This document shows, one piece after another, positions 49,695-58,455 of a DNA stretch of 64,000 nt. The notes beneath the pieces are model-generated. The model was not told the origin of the DNA. It ran no database searches and saw only the letters and a program-made list of their open reading frames with translations. The first letter of the stretch is position 1, and every line of letters starts with the position of its first letter. The stretch is from contig NZ_JAFFIW010000002.1 in NCBI RefSeq assembly GCF_018588885.1, forward strand, positions 1 through 64,000, given 5' to 3'. The position numbers and the translations under genes are program-made. This DNA is from Mesorhizobium sp. dw_380. GTDB taxonomy: Bacteria > Pseudomonadota > Alphaproteobacteria > Rhizobiales > Rhizobiaceae.

Positions 49695-50561
49695 ATGATC
49701 CCCGACACAGAGATTCAGACCGCCCTGCCCGCCCTTGGTCCCGGCAACACCGCCGTCATCACCGGCGCTGCCAGCGGCATTGGCCTGGCAGCCGCAAAAC
49801 GGCTTGCGCTGATGGGCATGAGGATCGTGCTCGCCGACATTGGCGGGACACGCCTTGATGATGCTTCCCGCACCGTGTCGGCCATTGCCGGCAGCGATGC
49901 CGTGCTGGCCGTTGCATCAGATGTTTCGAAGGCCGATGAGGTCGATCGTCTCGCTGACCGGGCATTCGGCGCTTTCGGCGAGGTCTCGCTGCTGATGAAC
50001 AATGCCGGCGTCGGCGACAATCCGGGAAAACCCTGGGAAAACCGCGATGCCTGGAAACGGCTGCTCAACATCAATTTCTGGGGTGTCGTACATGGCGTCG
50101 AAGCCTTCGCGCCGCGCATGCTGGCGTCGGCCAGGCCGGGCCTGATCGTCAACACCGGCTCCAAGCAAGGCATCACCACGCCGCCCGGCAACCTTGCCTA
50201 CAACGTCTCCAAGGCCGGCGTGAAGACGTTCACCGAAGGCCTGGCGCATGCGCTGCGCAACGAACCCGGCGCTCGCCTGTCAGCGCATCTGCTCATCCCC
50301 GGCTTCACCTATACCGGCCTCACCGAGGGTGCGACGGAAAAACCGGCCGGCGCCTGGACTGGCGAGCAGGTCGTTGATTTCATGTTGGAATCCCTGGTCA
50401 GGGGCGACTTCTACATCTTGTGCCCGGACAACGAAGTAGCACGGCCGCTGGACGAAAAGCGCATGGCATGGGCGATCGGCGACATTATCGAGAACCGCCC
50501 TGCTCTGTCGCGCTGGCACCCGAACCACAAGGATGCTTTCGCGGCTTTCATGAAAGACTGA
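49695..50561 (+). CDS. SDR family oxidoreductase
   Basis: 288 residues from MIPDTEIQTALPALGPGNTAVITGAASGIGLAAAKRLALMGMRIVLAD. The cofactor motif is TGAASGIG; LLMNNAGVGDNPGKPWEN contains NNAG; the catalytic Tyr and Lys are in AYNVSKAGVKTF, with Ser in NTGSKQG. Homology begins at this ATG, although the frame is open further upstream. The substrate is unknown. It converges with the iron permease gene 3 bp after its stop. Confidence 0.9.
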   Translation: MIPDTEIQTALPALGPGNTAVITGAASGIGLAAAKRLALMGMRIVLADIGGTRLDDASRTVSAIAGSDAVLAVASDVSKADEVDRLADRAFGAFGEVSLLMNNAGVGDNPGKPWENRDAWKRLLNINFWGVVHGVEAFAPRMLASARPGLIVNTGSKQGITTPPGNLAYNVSKAGVKTFTEGLAHALRNEPGARLSAHLLIPGFTYTGLTEGATEKPAGAWTGEQVVDFMLESLVRGDFYILCPDNEVARPLDEKRMAWAIGDIIENRPALSRWHPNHKDAFAAFMKD

Positions 50562-50564
50562 TTT

Positions 50565-50990
50565 TCAAGCCGCGTGCTTTTTCGGAGTTCGCTTTTGCGA
50601 CAAGGCTTTCTTTGCGGCCATGGCGGCGATCTTGTTGTCATGCCGTCGGGCGGCCCGTTCGCATTTGGCGCGGATTTCCTCGACCTCGGACTCCGTCAGG
50701 TGCTCGATGCCGATGAAGTGGTTGTGGGCACGGCTCACCCGGATCAGTTCGTCGAGCTTCGTCTGGATCGCCGCACCGTCGCGGTTCTGGGTGTTCTGGA
50801 TGAGAAACACCATCAGGAAGGTGATGATGGTGGTGCCGGTGTTGATCACCAATTGCCAGGTGTCCGAGAAACCGAAGAATGGTCCGCTTGCCGCCCAGAC
50901 GATGATGATCAGGCCGCAGACGGCAAATGTCAGCGGCAGGCCGGTCACGTGGGCGACCCAGTTGGCGATCTTGGTGAAAAGCTTTTCCAT
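50565..50990 (-). CDS. Low-affinity iron permease family protein
   Basis: 141 residues from MEKLFTKIANWVAHVTGLPLTFAVCGLIIIVWAASGPFFGFSDTWQLVINTGTTIITFLMVFLIQNTQNRDGAAIQTKLDELIRVSRAHNHFIGIEHLTESEVEEIRAKCE. The two membrane helices and the motif IQNTQNRD..AIQ.KLDELI are those of the FET4-like family (PF04120). The bacterial members are short and their iron transport role is not proven. The basic C-terminal tail is cytoplasmic. Confidence 0.9.
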   Translation of the reverse strand: MEKLFTKIANWVAHVTGLPLTFAVCGLIIIVWAASGPFFGFSDTWQLVINTGTTIITFLMVFLIQNTQNRDGAAIQTKLDELIRVSRAHNHFIGIEHLTESEVEEIRAKCERAARRHDNKIAAMAAKKALSQKRTPKKHAA

Positions 50991-51182
50991 CTGTCGAAAT
51001 CCGTCATGGCTGCCGCGATGAGAAACCATCGGCGGCCGTTTCAGGTTCCCGCCGGCAACAAATACAATCGAATACACGCACTGCGCGCATGAGACGAAAG
51101 ACACACTTTATCAGTTTAATGCGAGGGTAACCGTGCAGGCAAAAGTGCCTGTTCCGCCCGCTTCAAAGCGGTTTACCTCCGG

Positions 51183-51219
51183 CCCCTTCCGCCGCGCCAC
51201 CCCCGCATGGCGGAAGGGG
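51183..51219. terminator. Hairpin downstream of the acetyltransferase gene
   Basis: CCCCTTCCGCC pairs perfectly with GGCGGAAGGGG across a 15-nt loop, about 40 bp past the stop of the minus-strand acetyltransferase gene. There is no T-run on the minus side and only TTT on the plus side. Confidence 0.4.
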
Positions 51220-51259
51220 TTTCAGTCCGGAAACCGCGGACCGAAGACGACCGGCGGTC

Positions 51260-51901
51260 TCAAGCCTCGTCGTCTTCCCAGCGATCGAGGAAGGCCTCGA
51301 TCGGCATTGCCTGGATGTCGGGAACCGCCCTGGCGATTTTCTCGACCGGCCAATCCCACCAGGCGAGAGCTTCGATCCGTGCGGCTATTTCAGGAGCAAA
51401 GCGTGGCCGGAGCGGCTTCGCTGGCACCCCGGCGGCGATCGTGTAGGATGGCACGTCCCGCGTCACCACCGCATTGGCGCCGATGACCGCGCCATTGCCG
51501 ATCGTGACGCCTGGCATGATCACCGCGCCGTGGCCGATCCAGACATCATGGCCAATGGTCACCGCTTTCGCCCGCCGCCGCTCGCGGAACGCCGCATCGA
51601 CACCCAGCCAGCGAAAATACTCGTTCGGCCGATAGCTGACCTTGTGCTGGGTCAGCCGGTCGATCGGATGTTCCAGCGCATTGATGCGGCTGTTGGCCGC
51701 GATCGAGCAGAATTTGCCGATCGTCGTATAGATCGCCTCGGCATGGCGCTCGAAATAGGAGAAGTCGCCGACGCTCACCTCGCGCAACACCACCCGCTCG
51801 CCGATCGAAGCGTAGCGGCCAAGCTTGCATGCCTTCAGGTCCGCGGTCGGATGGATGCGCGGTTCTGGATCTTTGAGGACGAGGTTTTCGGAACGGTCCA
51901 T
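51260..51901 (-). CDS. Hexapeptide-repeat acetyltransferase (phosphonate-associated type)
   Basis: 213 residues. A left-handed beta-helix with hexapeptide repeats is evident: LGRYASIGERVVLREVSVGDFSYFERHAEAIYTTIGKFCSIAANSRINALEHP, then VTIGHDVWIGHGAVIMPGVTIGNGAVIGANAVVTRDVPSYTIAAGVPAKPLRPRF. The ending ARIEALAWWDWPVEKIARAVPDIQAMPIEAFLDRW closely resembles the phosphonate-metabolism-linked transferase family (TIGR03308), also related to VatD/CatB xenobiotic acetyltransferases. No phn genes are adjacent, so the substrate remains open. Confidence 0.87.
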   Translation of the reverse strand: MDRSENLVLKDPEPRIHPTADLKACKLGRYASIGERVVLREVSVGDFSYFERHAEAIYTTIGKFCSIAANSRINALEHPIDRLTQHKVSYRPNEYFRWLGVDAAFRERRRAKAVTIGHDVWIGHGAVIMPGVTIGNGAVIGANAVVTRDVPSYTIAAGVPAKPLRPRFAPEIAARIEALAWWDWPVEKIARAVPDIQAMPIEAFLDRWEDDEA

Positions 51902-51983
51902 TCGGCGGCTTTACCCCCGAGCGATTGGTCCCGCAAGCGGGACAATCGTCCGTCAGACCAGTTCCTGAAAGGTCAGACCGCGC

Positions 51984-52502
51984 CTATTTCGGCTTGCCCT
52001 TGCTCCACACGACGTTCTGGCCGTAGAGCGGCACCGTTGTGACCGACATTTTGGCCGAGCCGTTCTGCACCTGACGCGAGTGCGAAAGGTAGATCAACGT
52101 CTCGTTGGCCTTGTCGTAGATACGGTTCACCACCTGCTTCTTCCAGATCAGGCTGATGCCTTGCTTGAAAACCTCTTCGCCGCCCTCGCTCGTGTCGATG
52201 TCGCCGATGGTGATCGGGCCGGTCTGACGGCAGGAGATGGATGAATCGGAGGGGTCCTCGAACCAGTTGCCCTTGTGCAGGCGATCGATGATGCTGCGGT
52301 CGAAATAGGAAACATGGCAGGTCACACCCTCAACCTTAGGATCCTTGATCGCTTCGACGATGATGTCATTGCCGACCCAGTCGACGCCGACCTTGCCGAC
52401 TTCCTCGGCGACGGCGCTACCGGCGCCAAGCAGGACGCATGCGGCCAACGCGCCGCCAACCAATTTTCGCCCAATCAGTTCGAGCCCAACCAGTTCGAGC
52501 AA
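51984..52502 (-). CDS. creA: CreA family protein
   Basis: 172 residues from a TTG start with AGGAGG 6 bp upstream. A signal-like N-terminus (LVGGALAACVLLGAGSAVA) is followed by the CreA core EVGKVGVDWVGNDIIVEAIKDPKVEGVTCHVSYFDRSIIDRLHKGNWFEDPSDSSISCRQTGPI and VNRIYDKANETLIYLSHSRQVQNGSAKMSVTTVPLYG. Two cysteines (TCHV, SCRQ) probably form a disulfide. The periplasmic function is unknown despite the name. The gene's 5' codons contain short direct repeats (GTTGGGCTCGAACTG-like) giving ELVGLELIG. Confidence 0.88.
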   Translation of the reverse strand: MLELVGLELIGRKLVGGALAACVLLGAGSAVAEEVGKVGVDWVGNDIIVEAIKDPKVEGVTCHVSYFDRSIIDRLHKGNWFEDPSDSSISCRQTGPITIGDIDTSEGGEEVFKQGISLIWKKQVVNRIYDKANETLIYLSHSRQVQNGSAKMSVTTVPLYGQNVVWSKGKPK

Positions 52503-52691
52503 GGGGAGCCTCCTGCGGTTCGAGTTGCCGGTCTCAGGTGGGGCGGACCGCACGGCTTTGCAAGCGGATATGTCGACACCACCGTGGTTGCGGCAACGCG
52601 GCACTTTGCCTGCGCGGGGCCGAACCGCTAAGACTGTCGCACCGGCGCGGCGTTGAGCCGGCGCGATGATTTCTGCAGACGGACCTTTCTG

Positions 52692-53270
52692 ATGATGCGT
52701 TCTATCCTGGTCGGTATTCTCGTCCTGATGGCGGCCGGCATCGGCTGGCTGACCTTCGACTGGTATCGCGGCCATTATGGCGGCGAACCGTTCGGCGCGC
52801 CCTTCACCCTGGTCGACCAGAAAGGCGCACCGATCACCGAGGCCGCGTTCCGCGGGCAGCCCAGTGTCGTCTTCTTCGGCTTCACCCACTGCCCCGAAGT
52901 CTGCCCGACGACCTTGTTCGAACTCTCCGGCTGGCTGAAGACGCTCGGCGACGACGGCAAGAACTTGCATGCCTATTTCGTCTCGGTCGATCCGGAGCGT
53001 GATACGCCGCCGGTGATGAACGCCTATGTCAGCAATTTCTCCGACCGCATCACCGGCATTACCGGCGATCCGGACAAGGTTCATGCCATGGCCAAGTCGT
53101 TCGGCATCTACTGGAAGAAGGTCGACACCGGCGACGGTGACTACACGATGGACCACACCGCCTCGGTGCTGCTGCTCAACGGCAAGGGCGACTTTGCCGG
53201 CACGATCGCCTATGGCGAAAGCGCAGAGACCGCCGTTGAGAAGCTGAAGCGCCTGGCGGCCAAGGGCTAG
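52692..53270 (+). CDS. SCO1/SenC family copper chaperone
   Basis: 192 residues from MMRSILVGILVLMAAGIGWLTFDWYRG, one membrane anchor, then a thioredoxin-like periplasmic domain: FTLVDQKGAPITEAAFRGQPSVVFFGFTHCPEVCPTTLFEL carries the CxxxC copper site, and the third ligand His lies in YTMDHTASVLLLNGKGDF. It helps insert copper into the CuA centre of cytochrome oxidase. Two tandem ATGs (52692, 52695) are possible starts. A hairpin repeat begins at the stop codon. Confidence 0.93.
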   Translation: MMRSILVGILVLMAAGIGWLTFDWYRGHYGGEPFGAPFTLVDQKGAPITEAAFRGQPSVVFFGFTHCPEVCPTTLFELSGWLKTLGDDGKNLHAYFVSVDPERDTPPVMNAYVSNFSDRITGITGDPDKVHAMAKSFGIYWKKVDTGDGDYTMDHTASVLLLNGKGDFAGTIAYGESAETAVEKLKRLAAKG

Positions 53271-53317
53271 AGCTTGATCCCGAAAAGTGGAAACCGGTTT
53301 TCGGACCAGATCAAGCT
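53271..53317. repeat. Hairpin repeat AGCTTGATC...GATCAAGCT
   Basis: Nine-bp arms AGCTTGATC and GATCAAGCT enclose CCGAAAAGTGG and CCGGTTTTCGG, which also pair. It lies between the SCO1 stop and prmA and could serve as a terminator or attenuator. The same element with different arms is at 61384. Confidence 0.85.
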
Positions 53318-53337
53318 CAAGGTGGAAACTTAACTCC

Positions 53338-54210
53338 ATGACCCAGACCAGGCTGCATTTCACCACCGGAAAGATCGAGGCCGAGCGCATCTTCGCGGCG
53401 CTCGAGATGGCTTTCGAGGATGAAGGCCTGCCGATCGCCGTGCTGGAAGTCGACGAGGACCAGGACATCCACGAGGTCTCGCTCTATGCCGATGGCGACG
53501 TCGACGCGGTCGAGGCACGGATGAAGGACATTCTCGCCAGCATCGCTCTGGCGAAGCCGGTCGAGCGCGAGGCACTGCCCGACATCGACTGGGTGGCGCG
53601 CTCGCTGGAAGGCTTGAAGCCGGTGCGCGCCGGCCGTTTCTTTGTCCATGGCGCGCATGACCGAGGCAAGCGCCGCAGCGGCGAACTCGCCATCGAGATC
53701 GAGGCCGGCCTTGCCTTCGGCACCGGCCATCACGGCACCACCTCCGGCTGCCTGGAAATGCTGGAGAAGGTCGTGCGGCGCGAGCACCCGCGCAATGCGC
53801 TCGACCTCGGCACCGGCAGCGCCGTGCTGGCGATTGCAGTGGCCAAGCTGGCGCATATTCCGGTGCTGGCCACCGACATCGATCCGGTGGCGGTCAAGGT
53901 CGCCGCCGCCAATGCGCGGCTCAACCGCGTCAAGACACTCATCGAAACAGTGACCGCGCCGGGCTTTCACCACCCGATCTTCGGCAAACGTGCACCCTTC
54001 GATCTGATCGTCGCCAACATATTGGCGCGGCCGCTGATGCGGCTGGCGCCGCAAATGGCCGGCCATATCGCGCTGGGCGGCTCGATCGTGCTGTCAGGCA
54101 TTCTCGATCGCCAGCGCGACGCCGTCGTCTCGGCCTATATCGGCCAGAACTTCCGCCACATCAGCACGTTGCACCGCGAGGGCTGGGTGACCATCCACCT
54201 CAAGCACTGA
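53338..54210 (+). CDS. prmA: Ribosomal protein L11 methyltransferase
   Basis: 290 residues from [41 protein letters not shown]. The methyltransferase domain has [19 protein letters not shown], the SAM-binding [16 protein letters not shown] and [19 protein letters not shown], and [16 protein letters not shown]. These segments are diagnostic for PrmA, which trimethylates L11. The start follows a repeat and has no strong Shine-Dalgarno (GGTGGAAAC is 9 bp upstream). Confidence 0.93.
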   Translation: MTQTRLHFTTGKIEAERIFAALEMAFEDEGLPIAVLEVDEDQDIHEVSLYADGDVDAVEARMKDILASIALAKPVEREALPDIDWVARSLEGLKPVRAGRFFVHGAHDRGKRRSGELAIEIEAGLAFGTGHHGTTSGCLEMLEKVVRREHPRNALDLGTGSAVLAIAVAKLAHIPVLATDIDPVAVKVAAANARLNRVKTLIETVTAPGFHHPIFGKRAPFDLIVANILARPLMRLAPQMAGHIALGGSIVLSGILDRQRDAVVSAYIGQNFRHISTLHREGWVTIHLKH

Positions 54211-54349
54211 GCAGGCACTTCGTTCGGCCGCTGGACCAAGCTCACTCGGTTGTCAGCCAAGCGACGCTGTAGCAGTTTGCGCCGACCTGAAATCGATTCC
54301 GATTTCCGGGCCCATAGGCTACGGTCACGCCAGTATCAGGAGGCCCATC

Positions 54350-56194
54350 ATGTTCCAGACCTTCGATTCCGCGGGCGACCCGACGGTCGGCAAGCCGCGC
54401 GTGGCGCTGCTGCGCCAGTGGCTGGCCGCCAATGGCCTCGATGGCTTTATCGTGCCGCGAGCGGACGAGCATCAGGGCGAATATGTCGCCGATCGTTCGG
54501 CACGGCTGAAATGGCTGACCGGCTTCAGCGGCTCGGCCGGCGTCGCCATCGTGCTGCGCGACCGCGCCTTCATCTTTGTCGATGGGCGCTATACTCTGCA
54601 GGTGCGGAGTGAGGTCGATCTCGACATATTTTCGATCGAAAGTCTGGTCGACAACCCGCCCGCCGTCTGGCTCAAGGATAATATCGGCAAGGGCGCGCGG
54701 CTGGGCTTTGATCCCTGGCTGCACACGATCGGTGAGGTCAAGGCGCTGCAGGCCTCGGCCGACAAGACCGGCGCCGTGCTGGTGCCACTGGCCAAGAACC
54801 CGATCGACATCATCTGGAAGGATCAGCCCGCGGCACCGGTGGCTCCCGTCGAGCTGCACCCGATCGGCTTTGCCGGCGAGCTCGCCAAGGACAAGCTGGC
54901 GCGGCTGGCAACAGCAATCGGCAAGGACGGCGCCACCCACGCGGTGTTGACCGACCCCTCTTCCATCGCCTGGGCCTTCAACATCCGTGGTGGCGACGTG
55001 CCGCACACGCCGCTGGCGCTCGGCTTCGCCATCCTCGCCGCCGATGGATCGCACCAGCTTTTCATGGACAAGCGCAAATTCTCGCGCCAGGTCGCGGCCT
55101 ATCTCACCCAGCTTGCCGACCTGCATGAGCCCGGCGAATTCGAAGCGGCGATCGTGGCGCTTGCCAAGGGCGGCGCGAAGATCGCTCTCGACCCGGTGCT
55201 GGCCGCCGATCGGCTGCGCATGCTGGTCGAGGACAATGGCGGCACCGTGATTGCCGCGCCCGACCCGGCCCGCATCCCGCGCGCCACCAAGAACCAGGCC
55301 GAGATCAACGGATCGCGCGCCGCGCATCGGCGTGACGGCGCGGCGGTGGCGAAGCTCTTGTGCTGGCTGGAGCGCCAAAAACCCGGCTCGCTCGATGAGA
55401 TCGCGGTCGTCACCAGGCTGGAAGACACGCGACGGCAGACTGGCGAGGAAACCCAGATGCCGCTGCGCGACGTGTCGTTCGACACCATTTCCGGCGCCGG
55501 CCCGAACGGCGCCATCATGCATTACCGGGTGTCACGCGCCACCAGCCGCAAGCTCAAGGCCGGCGAACTGTTCCTGCTCGATTCCGGCGCGCAGTATCAG
55601 GACGGCACCACCGACATCACCCGCACCGTGCCGATCGGCCAGCCGACCGAGGAGATGCGCGAGCGCTTCACGCTGGTGCTGAAAGGCATGATCGGCATTT
55701 CGACGCTGCGCTTCCCCGCCGGCACGCGTGGCTCCGAAATCGACGCCGTCGCCCGCATGGCGCTGTGGAAACATGGCTGCGACTTCGCCCATGGCACCGG
55801 CCACGGCGTCGGCTCCTACCTGGCCGTGCATGAAGGCCCGCAGCGCATCGCCCGCACCGGCACCGAAAAGCTGCTCGAAGGCATGATGCTGTCCAACGAG
55901 CCGGGCTATTACAAGGAAGGCTCCTACGGCATCCGCATCGAGAACCTCATCCTGGTGACGCCGGCCGAACAAATCGAGGGCGGCGACATCGCCATGCATG
56001 GCTTCGAGACACTGACGCTGGCGCCGATCGACCTCAGGCTTGTGCGGTCCGATCTGCTGACGCGCGAGGAACTGCACTGGCTCGACACCTATCATGCCCG
56101 AGTGCTGGCCGAGATCGGCCCGATGCTCGACGGCGAGACGCTGGCATGGCTGGAAAAGGCCACCGCGCCGCTGCCGCACGACGCGAAGATTTGA
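54350..56194 (+). CDS. pepP: Aminopeptidase P family protein (Xaa-Pro aminopeptidase)
   Basis: 614 residues, the long APP1-like form. Two N-terminal creatinase-like domains (LLRQWLAANGLDGFIVPRADEHQGEYVADRSARLKWLTGFSGSAGVAIV; LTDPSSIAWAFNIRGGDVPHTP) precede the M24 metallopeptidase. Metal ligands are visible as Asp in LLDSGAQYQDGTTDITRT, His in FAHGTGHGVGSYL, Glu in SNEPGYYKEG and Glu in GIRIENL. CAGGAGG precedes the start. It removes N-terminal residues preceding proline. Confidence 0.94.
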   Translation: MFQTFDSAGDPTVGKPRVALLRQWLAANGLDGFIVPRADEHQGEYVADRSARLKWLTGFSGSAGVAIVLRDRAFIFVDGRYTLQVRSEVDLDIFSIESLVDNPPAVWLKDNIGKGARLGFDPWLHTIGEVKALQASADKTGAVLVPLAKNPIDIIWKDQPAAPVAPVELHPIGFAGELAKDKLARLATAIGKDGATHAVLTDPSSIAWAFNIRGGDVPHTPLALGFAILAADGSHQLFMDKRKFSRQVAAYLTQLADLHEPGEFEAAIVALAKGGAKIALDPVLAADRLRMLVEDNGGTVIAAPDPARIPRATKNQAEINGSRAAHRRDGAAVAKLLCWLERQKPGSLDEIAVVTRLEDTRRQTGEETQMPLRDVSFDTISGAGPNGAIMHYRVSRATSRKLKAGELFLLDSGAQYQDGTTDITRTVPIGQPTEEMRERFTLVLKGMIGISTLRFPAGTRGSEIDAVARMALWKHGCDFAHGTGHGVGSYLAVHEGPQRIARTGTEKLLEGMMLSNEPGYYKEGSYGIRIENLILVTPAEQIEGGDIAMHGFETLTLAPIDLRLVRSDLLTREELHWLDTYHARVLAEIGPMLDGETLAWLEKATAPLPHDAKI

Positions 56195-56220
56195 GGTACG
56201 AGCCTTCAAAGGTCGGCGCT

Positions 56221-56384
56221 GCCCCTCATCGCCCTGCCGGGCACTTCTCCCCGTATAGTGACGGGGAGAAGGATGCCGCCACCAATGGTTTCGCCAATTT
56301 TCAACGTTGCAAGTAAGAGCGCCAGCGTTGCGGCCAGTCCCTTCTCCCCGTCACTGAGAAGATGCCGGCAGGCAGATGAGGGGC
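56221..56384. repeat. Composite palindromic repeat, copy 4
   Basis: Same boundaries (GCCCCTCAT, ATGAGGGGC). The right hairpin is damaged: CCCCGTCACTGAGAAG lacks the eight bases that complete the ACGGGGAGAAG arm. It lies between the convergent pepP and azlD genes. Confidence 0.9.
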
Positions 56385-56418
56385 AGCGCGGACGTTCGAA
56401 ACGATAGCGCCTCGAACT

Positions 56419-56715
56419 CTACCCTACAGACTGCCGCGCCAAAATCAGAACCGCCGCTCCCGCCAAAAACATCGACATCAGCCCGCCGCGCAGCGAAGCC
56501 ACCGCCGTGACAACCAGCGCTGCCCATTCCGCCGGCCCGGCATTCAACAGTTCAGGCGCCACCAGTGTCGTCAGCACCGCCGCGGGCACCGCGTTGAGGC
56601 CGGCCTCTACGCGTGGATGGATGTTCTCGAAGCGGGAGATGACCAGATGCCCGCCGATGCGCGTCAAATAGGTGGCGATCGCGCCGGCGATGATGATCCA
56701 GAATGTCGTGCTCAT
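56419..56715 (-). CDS. azlD: AzlD family protein
   Basis: 98 residues, about three or four membrane helices: MSTTFWIIIAGAIATYLTRIGGHLVISRFENIHPRVEAGLNAVPAAVLTTLVAPELL. The IATYLTRIGG and NAVPAAVLTTL motifs are typical of AzlD, the small subunit of the AzlCD branched-chain amino acid exporter. It starts 4 bp inside the end of azlC. The stop context is TAGGGTAG. Confidence 0.9.
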   Translation of the reverse strand: MSTTFWIIIAGAIATYLTRIGGHLVISRFENIHPRVEAGLNAVPAAVLTTLVAPELLNAGPAEWAALVVTAVASLRGGLMSMFLAGAAVLILARQSVG

Positions 56716-57440
56716 CGCCTTGTCTCCACGCCGCTATGGTGCGGCGGCAGGATGACGGCGAGCAGCACGCCGGCGATGGCGCCGATCGAGACGTGCCAGG
56801 GCGAGCCGACCGTCTTGTAGGCGATGATCGAGGCACAAGCACTGGCAATGACCACTGGCAGCCATAGCGGCCGTTTGCGGAAGCCCATCACGAGGCCGAG
56901 GAAATAGATCGGCAGCAGGAAATCGATGCCCAGCGCATGCGTGTCGGGAATGAGCTTGCCGAAGAGCGCGCCGAGTGCGCTTTCGACCACCCAGAACACA
57001 TAGACTGGCAGGCCCAGCCCTAGATACCAGGCGAAGCCGACCGTCTGTCCCGATTGCGCCCGCGCCTCGGCCACCGCGAATTGCGGATCGGTAAGGATGA
57101 AATAGCCGAGCGCTTGGCTGACGACAGGCCAGTGCGCGATGCGCCGGCCGATGCCGGCGGAGTAGAGAACGTGGCGGAAATTGACGGCGAAGATCGACAG
57201 CACGATCAGCCACGGCGCGACATGCTGGCCGAACAGCTGGATGCCGACCATCTGGCTGGCGCCGCCATAGACCAGCGCGCTCATCAGGAAGGCTTCAAGG
57301 ACCGAGAAGCCATTGTCGACGGCAAGCGCCCCGAACAGCACCGCGAACGGCGCCGACGCCACCACGACAGGCATGGAGAGCCGCACGCCTTGCCAGAAGT
57401 CGCTGGCCAAAGAATTTTCCGTCAAGGTCTCTGCTGACAT
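56712..57440 (-). CDS. azlC: AzlC family branched-chain amino acid exporter
   Basis: 242 residues with several membrane helices: FWQGVRLSMPVVVASAPFAVLFGALAVDNGFSVLEAFLMSALVYGGASQMVGIQLFG and VNFRHVLYSAGIGRRI are AzlC signatures (LIV-E family). It overlaps azlD by 4 bp and the pair forms the complete exporter. There is no adjacent Lrp; regulation is not evident. The divergent SDR gene starts 123 bp away. Confidence 0.92.
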   Translation of the reverse strand: MSAETLTENSLASDFWQGVRLSMPVVVASAPFAVLFGALAVDNGFSVLEAFLMSALVYGGASQMVGIQLFGQHVAPWLIVLSIFAVNFRHVLYSAGIGRRIAHWPVVSQALGYFILTDPQFAVAEARAQSGQTVGFAWYLGLGLPVYVFWVVESALGALFGKLIPDTHALGIDFLLPIYFLGLVMGFRKRPLWLPVVIASACASIIAYKTVGSPWHVSIGAIAGVLLAVILPPHHSGVETRR

Positions 57441-57562
57441 ATCCCATTCCCAAATTGCGCTGATATGTAGGAGCGAGCGGTTGGAAAGTCAGACGAATTC
57501 GTTTGAGCCAACAATCAGCGAAACTGAAGTCTTGGGGCGCGCGAAGCACGGAGAGGTTGCGG

Positions 57563-58321
57563 ATGATCGTTTATGATTTCACCGGCAGGCACGCGGTCGT
57601 CGCCGGCGCTGGCGGCGGCATGGGCGAGGCGATCGCGCTTGCGCTGCTCGAAGCCGGCGCGTCGGTTACCGCCATCGACGTCAAGCCCGCCCCGGTCTCG
57701 CTGTCCAAATTCAAAGACAGGCTCACCTTTGCTCAGGGCGATCTGACCAACGCTGCCTTTGTCGAGCAGGTCGTGAATGCGGCGGGCCGTGAGCGCGGCG
57801 GCATCGACTATCTCGCCAATGTCGCCGGCGTGCTCTGGTTCGGCCGCGACAGGTCGGCACTGGAAATGGATCTCGATGTCTGGGACCAGGTTTTCAACAT
57901 CAATCTGAAATCCTTCGTTCACACGGCACGGTCGGTCGTTCCGCATATGCGCTCAGGTGGACGCGGTGGGGCGATGGTGCATTTCTCGACGATCCAATGG
58001 TACCGGGGCGATCCGAAACCGCAGGACGCCTACCAGGCATCCAAGGCCGGCGTCTGCGCGCTTTCAAAGTCCCTCGCTATGCAGCTTGCCGGCGAGGGCA
58101 TCCGTTCGAACGCGATCTGCCCCGGCATGGCACTCACCCCATTGCAGGCCCGTTGGGATACCGAAGAGAAGCGCGCTGCCGTTGCCGATTACACGCCGCT
58201 CGGACGGATTGGCACACCGCAGGACATGGCGAATGCCGCGCTCTTCCTGCTCTCCGACGCTGCGAGTTACATCACCGGAATTGAACTCGCCGTCGACGGC
58301 GGGCTGTTGATGCGCATGTAG
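57563..58321 (+). CDS. SDR family oxidoreductase
   Basis: 252 residues from MIVYDFTGRHAVVAGAGGGMGEAIALALLEAGASVTAIDVK, with GGAGAGG upstream. The cofactor motif reads AGAGGGMG, a variant of TGxxxGIG; LANVAGV replaces NNAG; the catalytic residues are Ser in HFSTIQWYRG and Tyr/Lys in AYQASKAGVCAL. The C-terminus SYITGIELAVDGGLLMRM is typical of FabG-like dehydrogenases. The substrate is unknown. Confidence 0.9.
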   Translation: MIVYDFTGRHAVVAGAGGGMGEAIALALLEAGASVTAIDVKPAPVSLSKFKDRLTFAQGDLTNAAFVEQVVNAAGRERGGIDYLANVAGVLWFGRDRSALEMDLDVWDQVFNINLKSFVHTARSVVPHMRSGGRGGAMVHFSTIQWYRGDPKPQDAYQASKAGVCALSKSLAMQLAGEGIRSNAICPGMALTPLQARWDTEEKRAAVADYTPLGRIGTPQDMANAALFLLSDAASYITGIELAVDGGLLMRM

Positions 58322-58358
58322 CCCGCGCCTGTCGTGCTGCTTGGGAGCGCCAGCAGCT

Positions 58359-58440
58359 AGAGCAATTCCAGGAAAAGTGTGAAACGGTTTTCCCGGCAAA
58401 AGCGCGTAGCGCTTTGCCCAGGGAATTGCGTCGAAACAAA
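58359..58440. repeat. Hairpin repeat (AGCAATTCC family)
   Basis: AGAGCAATTCCAGGAAAAGTG opens the element and GGGAATTGCGTCGAAACAAA closes it; an inner stem AAAGCGCGTAGCGCTTT adds a second hairpin. It lies after the SDR gene and before the convergent DUF2461 gene end. Confidence 0.8.
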
Positions 58441-58455
58441 GAGATAGAGGGGCGC

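Noticed and set aside
49404..50561. 385-residue frame including the SDR gene
   Set aside because: The first ~97 codons cross the tandem repeat array and show no homology; SDR features begin at 49695.
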